From positions 1-26,886 of the forward strand of contig CAJUIM010000042.1 of the NCBI GenBank assembly GCA_910586275.1: 26,886 bases of DNA, in the 5' to 3' direction. The first letter of the stretch is position 1, and each line of letters starts with the position of its first letter. Origin of the DNA: an uncultured Lachnospiraceae bacterium. GTDB lineage: Bacteria > Bacillota > Clostridia > Lachnospirales > Lachnospiraceae. Shown one piece after another: positions 15,822-23,708 of this stretch. The translations under genes and the position numbers were made by a program. The notes beneath the pieces were generated by a model that saw only the letters and a list, made by a program, of their open reading frames with translations, ran no database searches and was not told where the DNA came from.

Positions 15822-17582
15822 TTACTTCCGCACCCTCCGGATCAATATCCCGTTGCGCAGCAAAACATTGTCGATATAATGCCTCTGGAATACCACTTCC
15901 CCCTCCCTGGGCACTTCCACATCTTCCTCTTCGCAGTTAATGATAACTTCCACGTAATCATTCTCCCAAGCCACTTTCATAAACTCTATCACCCGCGGGC
16001 GGTTGATTTTATTTGGGAAATGAAAATGTCTGTCGCGGAGAAGAGGTTCTTCCTTCCGAAGATGAATCAGGCTTTTCACAATTTCAATCCGGTCATGGAA
16101 CTCTCCTGCTTCAATGGCCTCCCACGGCATGCATCGCCGGCAGTCCGGGTCATGCCCACCTTCCATGGCAATTTCCGTGCCGTAAAAGATGCAGGGACTG
16201 CCCGGCATGGAAAACAGCACGGCCAGCTGCTGGAAATAAGCATCCAGATTCCTTACGTCACTGCGCAGACGCTTCGTGTCATGAGAATCCAGCAGATTGA
16301 AAAGCACATCATTGGTCTGCTGCATATAACCCGTATAGCAGCGGTTAATCGTATATTCAAAGTCTTCGTTGGTCAGCCCCTTATCAATCCAGAAATCCTT
16401 AATGCTCTCCCCCAAGGGATAATTCATGACCGCATCGAATTCATCCCCCCGCAGCCACGGCATGGCATCATGCCATATCTCGCCCAGAATATAAATGTCC
16501 GGCTTAATGGCTTTCATCCTTATGCGCAGTTCCTTACAGAACACATGGGAAATCTCGTTTGCCACATCCAGCCGAAGGCCGTCCACGTCATATTTCCTTA
16601 CCCAAGTCTCGCATACCCCAATCAAATATTCGCGGACTGCCGGATGGTTGGTATTCAGCTTGGGCATATCGTCAAAAAAGGCAAAACTATAATACTGCCC
16701 TGTTTTTGCCGCCCCTCTGCTCCGGTCAAAAGGCCACTCGTTAATCATAAACCATTCATAATATTCCGATTCCGGGCCTTTCTCCTGCACATCCAGCCAT
16801 GGCGCGAAATATTTCCCGCAATGATTGAATACCCCGTCCAGCATAACCTTCATCTGCCTTGCATGGGCTTCCTCCACCAATCGGATAAAGGTTTCCTCCG
16901 AGCCGAAGTGAGGATCTATCTTCATATAATCCGTGGTATCATATTTATGAGAGGAGGGCGCCTCATTGATGGGTGTCAGATATAACCCGGATATGCCTAA
17001 ATCCTGCAGATAGTCCAGCTTGTCAATAATGCCCTGGATATCTCCGCCAAAAAACTCGGAATTCTTCACGCCTCCCTCACTTCTCCAAGGCAGGGTTCCC
17101 TCCGGATTGATAGACGGATCTCCGTTGCAGAACCGCTCCGGAAAGATCTGATACCATATGGTATCATTGACCCAAGACGGCGTTACCGGAATATCCGCCG
17201 GGTTCATCCAAGGGAACACAAAACACTGCCTGCTCCTGCCCTCCAAGTGCATCTGAGCCTCACTGACAAAACCGTCTTCAAAATAGTACCATTTCTCCGT
17301 ATCCGTTATCAGTTCAAAATAGTATTTCAGCCGCTTAAACTGCGGCTCCATTGTGGTTGTCCACCAAAGCTGGTTTTTCAGCCTTTTCTTAAACGGGATA
17401 TTTACCGCATCCCCGTTCCAGTGTTCTCCGCCTCCCAGAATCCCCGACTTAAAGGGATCCCCCTGCACGATATTCACATATTTTATGTCATATCCGGTGC
17501 GGATATTAATTACCAGCTGATTTTCATTCAACGGATAACAATAGTTATCGTTTGCCCTATGATATACCGCATTAAAATCCAT
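15822..17582 (-). CDS. GH13 alpha-glucan hydrolase, neopullulanase/cyclomaltodextrinase type, cytoplasmic
   Basis: The enzyme hydrolyses alpha-1,4 (and probably some alpha-1,6) bonds in maltodextrins, cyclodextrins or pullulan fragments inside the cell; no signal peptide is present. Residues about 1-125 form the CBM34-like N-terminal domain typical of this subfamily. The barrel follows, with region I DGVFNH (249-254), nucleophile Asp339 in GLRLDVANEI, acid/base Glu368 in GEIWH and transition-state Asp435 in LLDSHD. The length of 586 aa matches neopullulanase and maltogenic amylase relatives. The ATG at 17582 has AGGAGG 8-9 nt upstream. A perfect 14-bp palindrome 81 nt upstream suggests LacI-family or CcpA control. 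A strong terminator follows. Its place just before a sugar-importer cluster suggests it acts on imported oligosaccharides. The exact substrate among GH13_20-type enzymes cannot be told from sequence alone. Confidence 0.92.
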   Translation of the reverse strand: MDFNAVYHRANDNYCYPLNENQLVINIRTGYDIKYVNIVQGDPFKSGILGGGEHWNGDAVNIPFKKRLKNQLWWTTTMEPQFKRLKYYFELITDTEKWYYFEDGFVSEAQMHLEGRSRQCFVFPWMNPADIPVTPSWVNDTIWYQIFPERFCNGDPSINPEGTLPWRSEGGVKNSEFFGGDIQGIIDKLDYLQDLGISGLYLTPINEAPSSHKYDTTDYMKIDPHFGSEETFIRLVEEAHARQMKVMLDGVFNHCGKYFAPWLDVQEKGPESEYYEWFMINEWPFDRSRGAAKTGQYYSFAFFDDMPKLNTNHPAVREYLIGVCETWVRKYDVDGLRLDVANEISHVFCKELRIRMKAIKPDIYILGEIWHDAMPWLRGDEFDAVMNYPLGESIKDFWIDKGLTNEDFEYTINRCYTGYMQQTNDVLFNLLDSHDTKRLRSDVRNLDAYFQQLAVLFSMPGSPCIFYGTEIAMEGGHDPDCRRCMPWEAIEAGEFHDRIEIVKSLIHLRKEEPLLRDRHFHFPNKINRPRVIEFMKVAWENDYVEVIINCEEEDVEVPREGEVVFQRHYIDNVLLRNGILIRRVRK

Positions 17583-17813
17583 GTTCCATGCCTCCTTTTC
17601 TTAACAACAGATACAATATGAAACAAATGCCGTCCGTCTTGCAGTTCTCCTCCCTCCTGTTTGGAAAACGTTTTCCTTTCCGGCAATACTTCCCTTCGTC
17701 AGACTATTTGGCTCTCCCCGCAGCAGCCTGATGCCCAATCCGGCCAAAGGCCGGCCTTAAGCATAACCCGACGCCTGCGGGAAAAAGTCCGGTTATTACA
17801 AAATGGACATCCT
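17583..17813 (-). promoter_or_regulatory. Promoter/control region of the GH13 gene
   Basis: These 231 nt hold the 17663-17676 palindrome. They also hold a short perfect hairpin (CCGGCC/GGCCGG with loop AAA at 17740-17754) that lacks a T-run. I could not pick a convincing -35/-10 pair. A weak GTCC/GGAC stem followed by TTTTT just after the PFL-family stop could be a poor terminator. Confidence 0.45.
17663..17676. promoter_or_regulatory. LacI/CcpA-type operator palindrome
   Basis: GGAAAACGTTTTCC is a perfect 14-bp palindrome with a central CG. It agrees with the catabolite-responsive element pattern TGWAANCGNTNWCA at 12 of 14 positions, differing only at the two outermost bases. That also fits an operator for a local LacI-family sugar regulator. 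It is centred about 87 nt upstream of the GH13 start codon. Confidence 0.65.
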
Positions 17814-19178
17814 CTAATTCTTAAAGCTATGGATCGGTGCCGGAATCCTTCCTCCCCGGTTCACAAAAGCCTCACAGGAAAACCGGTTCACCGGCATAAT
17901 GGGCGCATAGCCCAGCAGGCCGCCGAACTCCACAGTCTCTCCCACGCCTTTCCCGATTACCGGAATAACCCTTACCGCCGTAGTTTTCTGGTTCACCATC
18001 CCAATGGCCATCTCATCCGCAATCATCCCGGAGATTGTGGACGCTTTCGTATCTCCCGGAACGGCAATCATATCCAGCCCTACCGAGCATACGCATGTCA
18101 TAGCCTCTAATTTCTCCAATGTCAGCGCCCCTGCCGTCACCGCGTCAATCATGCCCTGATCCTCGCTGACCGGAATAAACGCACCGCTCAGCCCGCCTAC
18201 ATAGGAAGAAGCCATTACGCCCCCCTTCTTCACCTGATCATTCAGCAGAGCCAAAGCCGCCGTAGTCCCGGGAGCCCCTGCATATTCCAAGCCGATTTCG
18301 CAAAGAATATCCGCCACGCTGTCCCCGATGGCCGGTGTCGGTGCCAGAGACAAGTCCACGATGCCAAAAGGCACACCCAGCATCTTCGATGCCTCCTGCG
18401 CCACAAGCTGTCCTACCCTAGTTACCTTAAATGCCGTTTTCTTTATCGTCTCGCACAATACTTCGAAGTTCTCTCCCCGCACTTTGCTCAGAGCCGTCTT
18501 TACTACCCCTGGCCCGCTCACTCCCACATTGATGACTTTGTCATTCTCCGTCACCCCATGAAATGCCCCTGCCATAAAAGGATTGTCGTCCGGTGCATTG
18601 CAGAAAACCACTAACTTTGCGCATCCGAGGGAATCGTCCTTCTTCGTATACTCCGCTGTCTGCAGAATAATTTCCCCCATCAGTTTCACTGCATCCATAT
18701 TGATCCCCGTCTTCGTGGAACCTAAGTTCACCGAACTGCAGACCCTCTCCGTGGAAGAAAGAGCCAACGGTATGGACTCAATCAGCAGTCTGTCCGCCGA
18801 AGTCATCCCCTTTGACACAAGCGCGGAATAACCTCCAATAAAATTTACCCCCACCTTATGGGCCACTTCATCCAATGTTTCGGCAATGGACGCAAAATCT
18901 TCTTTGCTTTTGCAGGCCACACCTCCCACTAAAGCAATGGGTGTCACGGAAATTCTTTTATTTACAATAGGAATGCCGAAATCCCGGGAAATCTTTTCCC
19001 CGGCCTTCACCAAATCCTTGGAGGCCTCATATATTTTGCCGTATATGTTTTTCTTCAGTTTTTCCAAATCCGAATCCACACAGTCCAACAGGCTGATTCC
19101 CAGCGTAATCGTCCTGACATCCAGATTTTCCTTTTCTATCATTTGGTTTGTTTCCGCCACTTCAAATATATTAATCAT
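17814..19178 (-). CDS. PFL family protein (UPF0210/DUF711)
   Basis: The protein belongs to a widespread family related in fold to the pyruvate formate-lyase group, but with no proven reaction. It is soluble and cytoplasmic. Typical family blocks are present: RTITLGISLLDC near the N-terminus, GGYSALVSKGM, VNLGSTKTGINMDAV, NVGVSGPGVVKTAL, GLSGAFIPVSEDQGMI and a C-terminal GRIPAPIHSFKN. The start at 19178 (MINIFEV) has GGAGG about 7 nt upstream; the open frame extends to 19232 without a better site. The length is 454 aa, as usual. The ACT-domain gene just upstream is its conserved partner in many Firmicutes and archaea, which suggests the ACT protein senses a small ligand for it. Function remains unknown. 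Confidence 0.92.
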   Translation of the reverse strand: MINIFEVAETNQMIEKENLDVRTITLGISLLDCVDSDLEKLKKNIYGKIYEASKDLVKAGEKISRDFGIPIVNKRISVTPIALVGGVACKSKEDFASIAETLDEVAHKVGVNFIGGYSALVSKGMTSADRLLIESIPLALSSTERVCSSVNLGSTKTGINMDAVKLMGEIILQTAEYTKKDDSLGCAKLVVFCNAPDDNPFMAGAFHGVTENDKVINVGVSGPGVVKTALSKVRGENFEVLCETIKKTAFKVTRVGQLVAQEASKMLGVPFGIVDLSLAPTPAIGDSVADILCEIGLEYAGAPGTTAALALLNDQVKKGGVMASSYVGGLSGAFIPVSEDQGMIDAVTAGALTLEKLEAMTCVCSVGLDMIAVPGDTKASTISGMIADEMAIGMVNQKTTAVRVIPVIGKGVGETVEFGGLLGYAPIMPVNRFSCEAFVNRGGRIPAPIHSFKN

Positions 19179-19267
19179 AATTTTCCTCCGCAGTTGCCTT
19201 GCGTGTTCCTTTCCTTCCGTCCAACCGTCCAAACCTAAATGGCTATGCTTTAACGCATTTTATCCTT

Positions 19268-19540
19268 TTATATCCGGTGCATTTTGTCAAAGATTTCTTC
19301 TTTCTGGCACTTGATGATAACCCCGATTTCTTCTCCCAGCGAATTCAGTTCATCCACAATTTCGCCGAAGTGCTTCTCCGTCCGGTTCATATCCACAATC
19401 ATCATCATATTGAAATACCCCTGCACAATAGTCTGGGAGATATCCAGAATATTAATGCTGTTCTGCGCAAGATATGTGCATACCTTTGCAATAATGCCTA
19501 CCGTGTCCTTCCCCACTACCGTAATAATAGTTTTTTTCAT
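19268..19540 (-). CDS. ACT domain protein (UPF0237)
   Basis: This small protein of 90 aa consists of one N-terminal ACT fold (IITVVGKDTVGIIAKVCTYLAQNSINILDISQTIV), a ligand-sensing module that usually binds amino acids as a dimer. A short helical tail follows (FGEIVDELNSLGEEIGVII). I chose the ATG at 19540 because the ACT fold begins there and purine-rich AAAGGA precedes it; the frame is open upstream to 19618 without similarity. It lies 89 nt before the PFL-family gene and forms the known UPF0237/UPF0210 pair. It resembles the regulatory half of GcvR-like proteins but is a stand-alone domain. Confidence 0.92.
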   Translation of the reverse strand: MKKTIITVVGKDTVGIIAKVCTYLAQNSINILDISQTIVQGYFNMMMIVDMNRTEKHFGEIVDELNSLGEEIGVIIKCQKEEIFDKMHRI

Positions 19541-19628
19541 AGTCAATCCATTCCTTTCCGCCGGAACGTGTCCGAAAAACAGTCCCGCCATCTGCAAAAC
19601 TATGTATCGTTTTACCAATCCGCATCAT

Positions 19629-20429
19629 TCATGCAATCTCAATCACTTCGGAAACTTCGCTCCGCTTTGCCACCCATATAGGGAAGTCCCCGGCCTTATA
19701 TCCGTTATCCGCCATGGCAATCTCCACCCTTACCGTCTCATAAGCCAATTCCGGCAGGTTATTGTCCTTGCTTAGATGCCCTAAAACAACGGCCTGCATA
19801 TTGTCGTTCAGAATCCTGCTGAGAAGCTGCCCGGAAAGTTCATTGGACAAATGCCCCCGTTCCCCTAAAATCCTTCTTTTCAGGGAATACGGATACGGTC
19901 CTACCTGCAGCATGTTCACGTCATGGTTTGCTTCTATCAGAAGGGCATTCATCCCTTTCAGGCATTCCACCGTATAATCATTATAGCAGCCGAGATCCGT
20001 TACGATCCCGATTTTTTTCTTCCCATGGATAATGCGGTAGGCCACCGGCTCTGCCGCATCATGCGAAATACGCATGGGATTCAATATCATATCCTTGACG
20101 ATAATCTTCGTATCTGCCTGTACCTCCTGAAACAGCCCTTCGTCAATTTTCCCCAGTGAGGAAGTCTCTCTGATGGCCTTCAGCGTTCCCCGCGTCGCAT
20201 AAACAGGCACCCCATACTTTCTGGACAGCACGCCCAGCCCGCTGATATGGTCTGCATGTTCATGGGTAATGAAAATTCCGTCCAATTCCGCCGGCTTCAC
20301 GCCCAACGCCTTCAGCCCTTCCTCTGTTCTCTTCCCGCTGATTCCCGCATCCACCAGAATGTGGGTAGTATCCGAGCCTACATAGATACAGTTCCCACTG
20401 CTTCCACTGGCTATACTGCACATACGCAT
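19629..20429 (-). CDS. MBL-fold metallo-hydrolase, WalJ/YycJ type
   Basis: This is a cytoplasmic metallo-beta-lactamase-fold phosphodiesterase/nuclease of the YycJ group, linked in Bacillus and streptococci to cell-wall regulation and DNA repair. The metal-binding motif THEHADH lies at residues 55-61. Later ligands are the His of ISHDAAEP and the Asp of VTDLGCYND. The opening CSIASGSSGNCIYVG is characteristic of the group. The length of 266 aa is normal. The ATG at 20429 has AGGA 7 nt upstream and follows the FtsA-like stop by 26 nt, so the two are probably co-transcribed. In Bacillus the gene sits with walRK; here it sits with polA, coaE and the FtsA-like gene. Confidence 0.88.
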   Translation of the reverse strand: MRMCSIASGSSGNCIYVGSDTTHILVDAGISGKRTEEGLKALGVKPAELDGIFITHEHADHISGLGVLSRKYGVPVYATRGTLKAIRETSSLGKIDEGLFQEVQADTKIIVKDMILNPMRISHDAAEPVAYRIIHGKKKIGIVTDLGCYNDYTVECLKGMNALLIEANHDVNMLQVGPYPYSLKRRILGERGHLSNELSGQLLSRILNDNMQAVVLGHLSKDNNLPELAYETVRVEIAMADNGYKAGDFPIWVAKRSEVSEVIEIA

Positions 20430-20455
20430 AATTTCATCCTAATCCTTCCGTAATT

Positions 20456-22969
20456 TTACTTCTCCCAAAAAATCTCGATGGTGTCCCCGTTCTTTAACGG
20501 CTCCATATACTGCGCCTTCCGGCCGTTCAGAAGCGTCACCACCGACGACCCGTGCAGCCTGGACAGGTCAAAATCAATATAGTCAAATACATCCACAAAA
20601 ACATAGGCAGGTTTTCCCGTCATAGCCACCGGCTTGCCGTTCACAAGCACTGCCATGGCTACCGGCTCCGGCTGCACCGCCGAACCGCCGTTCCTTGTCC
20701 GGGAAGCCGGCTGCTGCCCGTTAGCCGGCAAAGATGCCGGCCGCTGTCCTGCCGCTGACGGAGAGACGGACCCCAATTCTGCGGATGACAGAGATTCCGG
20801 CTGCCGTTCTCCGGCCGGCAGCGAGGCGGGCCGCCCTTCCGCCGCTGACGGAGATTCCGGCCGCTGCCCTATCGCCGACGGGGATCCCGGCCGCTGTCCT
20901 ATCTCTGACGGGGATTCCGGCCGCTGCCCTTCACCTGACACCGGTACTGTCTGCACTTCTGCCGCTGACAAAAATGCCGCCCGCTGCTCCGTGCCCGGCA
21001 GAGATTCCGGCTCCCGGTGCGCTGCCGTAGAAGAACCCTGCTGCCGCTCCTCCGCATGCCGTCCATATCCCTCACCTGTGCCATAAGAAACATCCGTGCC
21101 GTAGACAGTATCCGTACCCCAATCCTCCCCTTCTTCCGTTTCCTCATCCCAAGTTTCTTCCCCGTCACGCCCCGGCTCTTCCGAAAGCGGCAATGCCCGC
21201 ACCGGCTCATCTGCCTTTATCGTCCATTCCAAGGAAAAATTCTCATACACATAAGTATTCATGTCCGCCAATTTATTATTCACATATACATGCAGGTTTT
21301 TATCCACCAGCACATCCATAAAATCCGCCACCTGCTTAACGGTATAGTAATTCAGCAGCTCAATGGCATCGTTTTCCCTAATGTCGTAATACCTGGACTG
21401 CAGTTCACCGTTGACGCTGGCAAACTTCGGCAGTTCCACCGTCTGTCCGTTTACGATCATGCGGATTACATCGCCAAACTCCGGTAAATCCCCCAGCTCC
21501 ATCGCTGCCGCTTTTCCTGCCGTGGACGGAACCACCTCGATTTTATCACCGTTATGAATCGGCGTATGGATATCCGCTTCCCGGCCGTTGACGCTGATGG
21601 AGGCCACCTCACCCAGCTGCCCCCGTACAATCCTAGCTTTCCCGTTTACCGTAAAATTCAGTTCCTTCCCTCTGCGCGGGAACAGTCCTTCGTTGGGAAA
21701 TTCCGCCTGCATTGCCGCATCCACCACTGCCAGCATGCTGTTGTCAAAAAGCTTTACCCTCTGCTCATTGAAAAAAGCAAAGATAAAATTATTACTCTGC
21801 TCATAATAACTCAGGCAGATGCCGACAGGAGTTACCAAAAGGGAATCCTTGACAATATTATCCTCCAGAAATTCTATGGAATTCATCACTTCTTCCCCGC
21901 GTACCGCTACCCGCTCCTTCTGAATGCCCAATTCTCCGGCCAGCTTCTCGGTATATCCGGCCAGCTTGCCGCCGCCGCCCACTACAAACACGGCACTGAC
22001 CGACTTCCCTCCGTTCAGTTCCTTAATTTTATCGGAAACCTGAACCGCCATTGACTGCTGAACCGGCTCTGTCACTTCCAGCAGTTCCTCCTTGGTAATC
22101 ATCTGAGACAGCCCCATAATGTCTTTGTAATTAATTTCTTCACAGAATTCCGCATCCCGCTTAATTTTCTCCGCCGTAACGAAATCTACCAGACAATGCT
22201 GTGCAATGGTTTCCGTCAGCGCATCCCCTGCAATGGGAATCATTCCGAAAGCCGTCACGCTCCCGTCCTTTGTAATGGAAATATCGGATGTCCCTGCGCC
22301 CACATCCACCAAGGCGATATTCAGCATCCGGTACATTTCCGGAATTGCCACCTGTATGGCCGCGATAGGCTCCAGCGTCATATTGGCCACATGGAGTTCC
22401 GCCAGTTCCACTGCCTTGTACAGCCCGTCCACCACATCGTCCGGCAGAAATGTGGCAATCATATCCGCCCCCATCACCCGTGCCTTGTGCCCTTCCGGAT
22501 TGGTCATGGGATAATGGTTGATATAGTAATGCACCACCGAATATCCCACACAGTAAAATTTCATATCCGTGTCGTTTTCCGTCTGGAACTGCTCATATGC
22601 CCTCTCCACACCCATAGTGGTCAGTTCATATATATCCTCCTGCGTGATTTCCTTGTCTCCGCCGTATTCGTTTTCCACCGATATATTCACGGTGCGCAGC
22701 ACACGTCCCGCCGCCGCGATGCACACATCGGTCAGCGGTATTCCTACGGCTTCTTCCAGTTCCTCCCTGACCCGGCGGATCGTCGCCCCCACTCTATGTA
22801 TATCATGAATCTGTCCGTCCAGCATGGCACGGGTATCATGTTCCTTTATTCTCTGCGCCACTACATAAAAACGGTTATTGCTCCTATATCCTACCGTCCC
22901 TACAATGCTCCTCGTTCCGATATCCAGCCCGAAAACCATTTGCCCCGAAAGTTTCTTTCCCTCTGTCAC
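20456..22969 (-). CDS. FtsA-like actin-fold protein with beta-grasp-like domains and decapeptide repeats
   Basis: This is an 837-aa actin/Hsp70-superfamily protein related to FtsA and PilM. Phosphate-1 motif FGLDIGTRSIVGTVG lies at 13-27, phosphate-2 LVDVGAGTSDISI at 220-232 and the adenosine loop VVGGGGKL at 329-336. The actin fold ends near residue 400. Then come small domains with VNGKARIVRGQLGEV (441-455) and VNNKLADMNTYV (563-574), an acidic Tyr/Gly-rich stretch (595-640), eleven decapeptide repeats (651-760) and a terminal beta-grasp-like domain (772-835, ending KNGDTIEIFW). Canonical FtsA is about 420 aa with a C-terminal membrane-binding helix, which is absent here. The start is GTG at 22969, overlapping the coaE stop by 4 nt with GGAGG 7 nt upstream. 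A role in cell division or envelope assembly is inferred from family only. Confidence 0.85.
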   Translation of the reverse strand: MTEGKKLSGQMVFGLDIGTRSIVGTVGYRSNNRFYVVAQRIKEHDTRAMLDGQIHDIHRVGATIRRVREELEEAVGIPLTDVCIAAAGRVLRTVNISVENEYGGDKEITQEDIYELTTMGVERAYEQFQTENDTDMKFYCVGYSVVHYYINHYPMTNPEGHKARVMGADMIATFLPDDVVDGLYKAVELAELHVANMTLEPIAAIQVAIPEMYRMLNIALVDVGAGTSDISITKDGSVTAFGMIPIAGDALTETIAQHCLVDFVTAEKIKRDAEFCEEINYKDIMGLSQMITKEELLEVTEPVQQSMAVQVSDKIKELNGGKSVSAVFVVGGGGKLAGYTEKLAGELGIQKERVAVRGEEVMNSIEFLEDNIVKDSLLVTPVGICLSYYEQSNNFIFAFFNEQRVKLFDNSMLAVVDAAMQAEFPNEGLFPRRGKELNFTVNGKARIVRGQLGEVASISVNGREADIHTPIHNGDKIEVVPSTAGKAAAMELGDLPEFGDVIRMIVNGQTVELPKFASVNGELQSRYYDIRENDAIELLNYYTVKQVADFMDVLVDKNLHVYVNNKLADMNTYVYENFSLEWTIKADEPVRALPLSEEPGRDGEETWDEETEEGEDWGTDTVYGTDVSYGTGEGYGRHAEERQQGSSTAAHREPESLPGTEQRAAFLSAAEVQTVPVSGEGQRPESPSEIGQRPGSPSAIGQRPESPSAAEGRPASLPAGERQPESLSSAELGSVSPSAAGQRPASLPANGQQPASRTRNGGSAVQPEPVAMAVLVNGKPVAMTGKPAYVFVDVFDYIDFDLSRLHGSSVVTLLNGRKAQYMEPLKNGDTIEIFWEK
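20690..21019. repeat. 30-bp tandem repeat (11 units) inside the FtsA-like gene
   Basis: Eleven consecutive 30-bp units encode decapeptides with consensus GQRPESPSAA. The central three (plus-strand phase 20841-20930) are nearly identical at the DNA level, and those at both edges have drifted. There are no spacers and the frame is kept throughout, so this is a coding minisatellite. Confidence 0.93.
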
Positions 22970-23562
22970 AGATATTCCTCCAATTTCCTATCAATCTGCC
23001 GGTATGTATCCGCCAGGCTGCCCCCATTGTCTATCACAGTCCGGCAATGCTCCCTATATTCCGATTCCGAAAGCTGCCTGCCGAAAATTCCCGTTATTTT
23101 TTCCTCACTGTAGGAACGGGATTTTTTCAGCCTTTCCCTCCGCACCGGCTCAGGCGCATAGATATACCAAAGTTCATCCACAATCTCTCCGTATCCGTCC
23201 TCTATCAGAAGAGCCGCTTCAATAAAAAGAAAATCCAGGCCCTCTTCTCCCCGTGCCCGTTCTATGGCGGATAATATATACTTCTTCACCGCCGGATGAA
23301 TCAGCCCGTTCACTTCCCGCAGCAGTGCCCCGTCGGAAAAAATCTTCTCCGCCATAGCCGCCCTGTCAATCTGCCCGTCCGGCATAAGAATCTCCGGCCC
23401 AAGCAGCCTGCACAGTGCCTTATGGCATTCCTGCCCCGGCTCCTTTACCTTATGCGCCACCTGGTCCGCCAGCAGAACCCTGCAATTATATTTCTTTCCG
23501 ATATAGTCCAGCACCTGTGTCTTCCCGCTGCCTATGCCGCCCGTAATGCCAATGATTTTCAT
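22966..23562 (-). CDS. coaE: Dephospho-CoA kinase
   Basis: The enzyme phosphorylates dephospho-CoA with ATP, the last step of coenzyme A synthesis, in the cytoplasm. The P-loop GGIGSGKT is at residues 8-15. The LLADQVAHKV substrate region, NGLIHPAV block and C-terminal RQLSESEYREHCRTVIDNGGS match the family. At 198 aa it is full length. The ATG at 23562 has GGAGG 5 nt upstream. Its stop overlaps the GTG start of the FtsA-like gene by 4 nt, so the two are translationally coupled. The polA-coaE order is common in Firmicutes. Confidence 0.96.
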   Translation of the reverse strand: MKIIGITGGIGSGKTQVLDYIGKKYNCRVLLADQVAHKVKEPGQECHKALCRLLGPEILMPDGQIDRAAMAEKIFSDGALLREVNGLIHPAVKKYILSAIERARGEEGLDFLFIEAALLIEDGYGEIVDELWYIYAPEPVRRERLKKSRSYSEEKITGIFGRQLSESEYREHCRTVIDNGGSLADTYRQIDRKLEEYL

Positions 23563-23618
23563 AGCCGCCTCCGTCTATGGCTTTCTTTTCCTATGTTCCC
23601 ATGCCGTTTCCCGGTACC

Positions 23619-23642
23619 GCATCCGGAAATGCATCCGGAAAT
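23619..23642. repeat. Two tandem 12-bp repeats between polA and coaE
   Basis: GCATCCGGAAAT occurs twice back to back in the 146-nt polA-coaE gap. The junction allows a small CCGGA/TCCGG hairpin. No T-run follows, so I do not call a terminator. Confidence 0.75.
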
Positions 23643-23708
23643 AAAAGTTCCGTTTTGCATAATCCATATCCCAACATTGCCTTTCCTAGATATGCTGCCT
23701 GCACAATC

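Noticed and set aside
17740..17754. CCGGCC/GGCCGG hairpin as terminator of the PFL-family gene
   Set aside because: The stem is only 6 bp and no T-run follows on the minus strand.
20690..21019. CRISPR array suggested by 30-bp periodicity
   Set aside because: Units are contiguous with no unique spacers, stay in frame inside a long gene, and encode a regular decapeptide.
20634..21086. 150-aa plus-strand ORF with repeats
   Set aside because: It is the complement of the decapeptide repeats in the FtsA-like gene, with no ribosome-binding site.
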